Of a stretch of 6,477 nt of DNA, positions 4,987 to 6,477 are shown one piece after another. Each line of letters starts with the position of its first letter. The first letter of the stretch is position 1. The stretch is from Comamonas sp. Its GTDB lineage: Bacteria; Pseudomonadota; Gammaproteobacteria; Burkholderiales; Burkholderiaceae_C. Under the pieces are notes generated by a model, which was not told where the DNA came from, made no database searches, and saw nothing but the letters and a program-made list of their open reading frames with translations. The stretch is from contig JAFAIY010000662.1 in the NCBI GenBank assembly GCA_019236485.1, forward strand, positions 1 to 6,477, written 5' to 3'. A program made the position numbers and the translations under genes.

Positions 4987-6477
4987 CTAGTACTTGAAGT
5001 CGGCGCGCACCCAGAGCGTGCGCCCCGGCTCGTTGATGCGCTGGCCGCCCGGCAGGCCGAAGCCCGCATTGCCGGCCAGGTTCAGGTGTTCGGCATAGTT
5101 CTTGTCGAACAGATTGTCTATGCCTGCCGTGAGCTTGAGCTTGCGATGCACGCTGTAGCCCGCGTTGACGGAGAGCAGGCCGAAGCCGGCGCTGGGCCCG
5201 AAGTCCTTGCCGACCACATTGCCCTGGCCCGCTGCAAAGCGGTGCTGGGCCGCCACCACGCGCCACAGCGCACCGGCGCTCCAGGCGCCCTGGTGATAAT
5301 CCAGGCCCAGCTTGGCCTCCAGCGGCGGCGTCTGCGGCAGCGGGCGCTGGTCCGTGGCGTTCCGGGCCCAGCTATAGGCCAGCGTGGCCTGGGCCGTGAG
5401 CGCCGGCGTCAGGCGGTAGCTGCCGCCCAGCTCGATGCCGGCGGTGCGCGCATTGACATTGCGCACCTGGGAAGACATGCCGCCCCGGTAGTCGAACAGC
5501 ATGTAGTCCTGCACATAGCCCAGATAGGCCGAGGTCCATGCCTGCCAGTCCTGGGCCTTCCAGCTCGCGCCCACATCGATCTGCGTGGTCTTCTCCGGCT
5601 TGAGGCTGGCAAAAGCGTTGCCGCTGCTGGCGCTGCTGTTGCCGGGCGAGATCAGCTCCCAGTAGTCGGGAAAGCGCTGTACATGGCCAAGGCCCGCATA
5701 CACGGTGGAGCCAGCGGCCAGCTCGCGCTCCCAGCGCACAAAGCCGCTGGGCAGAGCGCTGCGTTCACGTTGGTTGCTGGCCGCCGCATTGCCGGCGGCC
5801 ATGCTCATGCCACCCATGCTGCTCGATGCATCCGGATAGCGCCAGGCCTGAGCCCGGTCCAGGCGCAGCCCGGCCACCAGCTTGTTCTCCAGGTCCAGCT
5901 GCCGGTTCAGCTCGGCAAACAGCCCCAGATTGCTGAACCTGGCATCGCGCATCCATGGCTTGCTGCCATATGGCTGCATGGCGCTGCCCGAGCGCTTGTC
6001 GTGCGGGCTGTTCATCGCATCCATACCGGTCAGCAGCGAGGTCGCGGGCGTCAGCTCCCAGGTTGCCGCCGCGCGCAGACCCGTGGTGGTGCGCCGCACA
6101 TTGCTGGCCATGGGCATGGACATATGGCCGCTGGGCTTGAACGGCCGCAGGCTGAAGTTGTCCATCACATGGTCGGCCTGGTTGTAATAGAGCTGGGCCT
6201 CGAGCTTGCTCAGCAGGGGCGAGATCGCGCTCTTCTCGAAACGCAGTCCGGCGCTCTCGCGCCTGAAGCGCGTGCCGTCCATGCCGCGGCCGCCGTAGCG
6301 GGCCTCGCCGTCGCCGGTGCCCGCGGACAGCTCGATCAGGGTCTGGGCGTCGGGCGTGAAGCCCAGCGCCACATCGGTATTCCACTTGTCCCAGTGCGAG
6401 GGCACGATACGGCCGCTGCCGTCCTTGTAGTCCTTGCTTTGGGAGTGGTTGGCCGTCAGACGCAGGTAATAGCTTTC
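4987..6477 (-). CDS. oprC: TonB-dependent copper receptor, OprC/NosA type (partial, N-terminus missing)
   Basis: The frame is open from the right edge to a TAG at 4989-4987, giving 496 C-terminal residues of a protein that is about 700 aa in this family. The start, signal peptide, TonB box and most or all of the plug lie outside; the GTG at 6405 is internal. Visible parts are outer-membrane beta-barrel. Copper-receptor-like signatures include VPSHWDKWNTDVALGFTPDA, LIELSAGTGDGEARYGGRGM, KLEAQLYYNQADHVMDNFSL and HMSMPMASN. Generic TonB-receptor features follow: VYAGLGHVQRFPDYWEL, LKPEKTTQIDVG, and the C-terminal TAGIDNLFDKNYAEHLN and PGRTLWVRADFKY with a terminal aromatic residue. Members of this family bind copper outside the cell and are linked to copper uptake and, for NosA, to nitrous oxide reductase maturation. 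Methionine-rich loops (5800-5826, 6109-6126) fit copper binding. It is convergent with the attH-like gene, so not co-transcribed with it. A different metal or a copper complex as ligand cannot be excluded. Confidence 0.9.
   Translation of the reverse strand, partial: ESYYLRLTANHSQSKDYKDGSGRIVPSHWDKWNTDVALGFTPDAQTLIELSAGTGDGEARYGGRGMDGTRFRRESAGLRFEKSAISPLLSKLEAQLYYNQADHVMDNFSLRPFKPSGHMSMPMASNVRRTTTGLRAAATWELTPATSLLTGMDAMNSPHDKRSGSAMQPYGSKPWMRDARFSNLGLFAELNRQLDLENKLVAGLRLDRAQAWRYPDASSSMGGMSMAAGNAAASNQRERSALPSGFVRWERELAAGSTVYAGLGHVQRFPDYWELISPGNSSASSGNAFASLKPEKTTQIDVGASWKAQDWQAWTSAYLGYVQDYMLFDYRGGMSSQVRNVNARTAGIELGGSYRLTPALTAQATLAYSWARNATDQRPLPQTPPLEAKLGLDYHQGAWSAGALWRVVAAQHRFAAGQGNVVGKDFGPSAGFGLLSVNAGYSVHRKLKLTAGIDNLFDKNYAEHLNLAGNAGFGLPGGQRINEPGRTLWVRADFKY

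Noticed and set aside
4987..6405. Copper receptor gene starting at GTG 6405
   Set aside because: The frame stays open with receptor-like sequence for 24 more codons to the window edge, and the signal and plug are missing, so this GTG is internal.

Overview
The window reads as ordinary chromosomal DNA from a high-GC betaproteobacterium, most likely a Comamonadaceae member (Comamonas/Delftia/Acidovorax type). I base this on strong G/C bias at third codon positions and on protein and leader style. The genus is an inference made without a database search.

Layout, left to right. (1) Positions 1-101, minus strand: the first 33 codons of a gene running off the left edge. (2) Positions 102-379, minus strand: a long untranslated leader with a recognisable adenosylcobalamin (B12) riboswitch, a downstream expression platform, and a plausible promoter just beyond it. 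The cut-off gene is therefore probably B12-repressed, for example a BtuB-type receptor, a cobalt/B12 transport gene or a B12-related enzyme. (3) About 457-3096, plus strand: a large FtsX/MacB-type ABC transporter permease with about ten membrane segments and two periplasmic domains. (4) 3231-3671, plus: a small PhnB/YjdN-like VOC-fold protein with a good Shine-Dalgarno site. (5) 3735-4892, plus: an AttH/CrtC-like lipocalin-fold protein with a twin-arginine-like signal sequence. (6) 4893-4986: a short convergent gap with hairpins. (7) 4987-6477, minus: the C-terminal 496 residues of a TonB-dependent copper receptor of the OprC/NosA type, cut by the right edge.

How the genes may work together. 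FtsX-like permeases with AttH-like lipocalin proteins are a recurrent pair in proteobacteria, usually with an ATP-binding subunit. They are thought to move or receive a lipid or other hydrophobic molecule at the envelope. Here permease and AttH protein are kept on one strand, but a VOC gene lies between them and no ATPase gene is visible. The flanking minus-strand units (B12 riboswitch-controlled gene and copper receptor) concern micronutrient uptake and point away from or into the central block.

The least obvious feature is the minus-strand cobalamin riboswitch in the apparently empty first 400 bases. I found no mobile element, CRISPR array, tRNA or rRNA, and no clear sign of a wholly new system.
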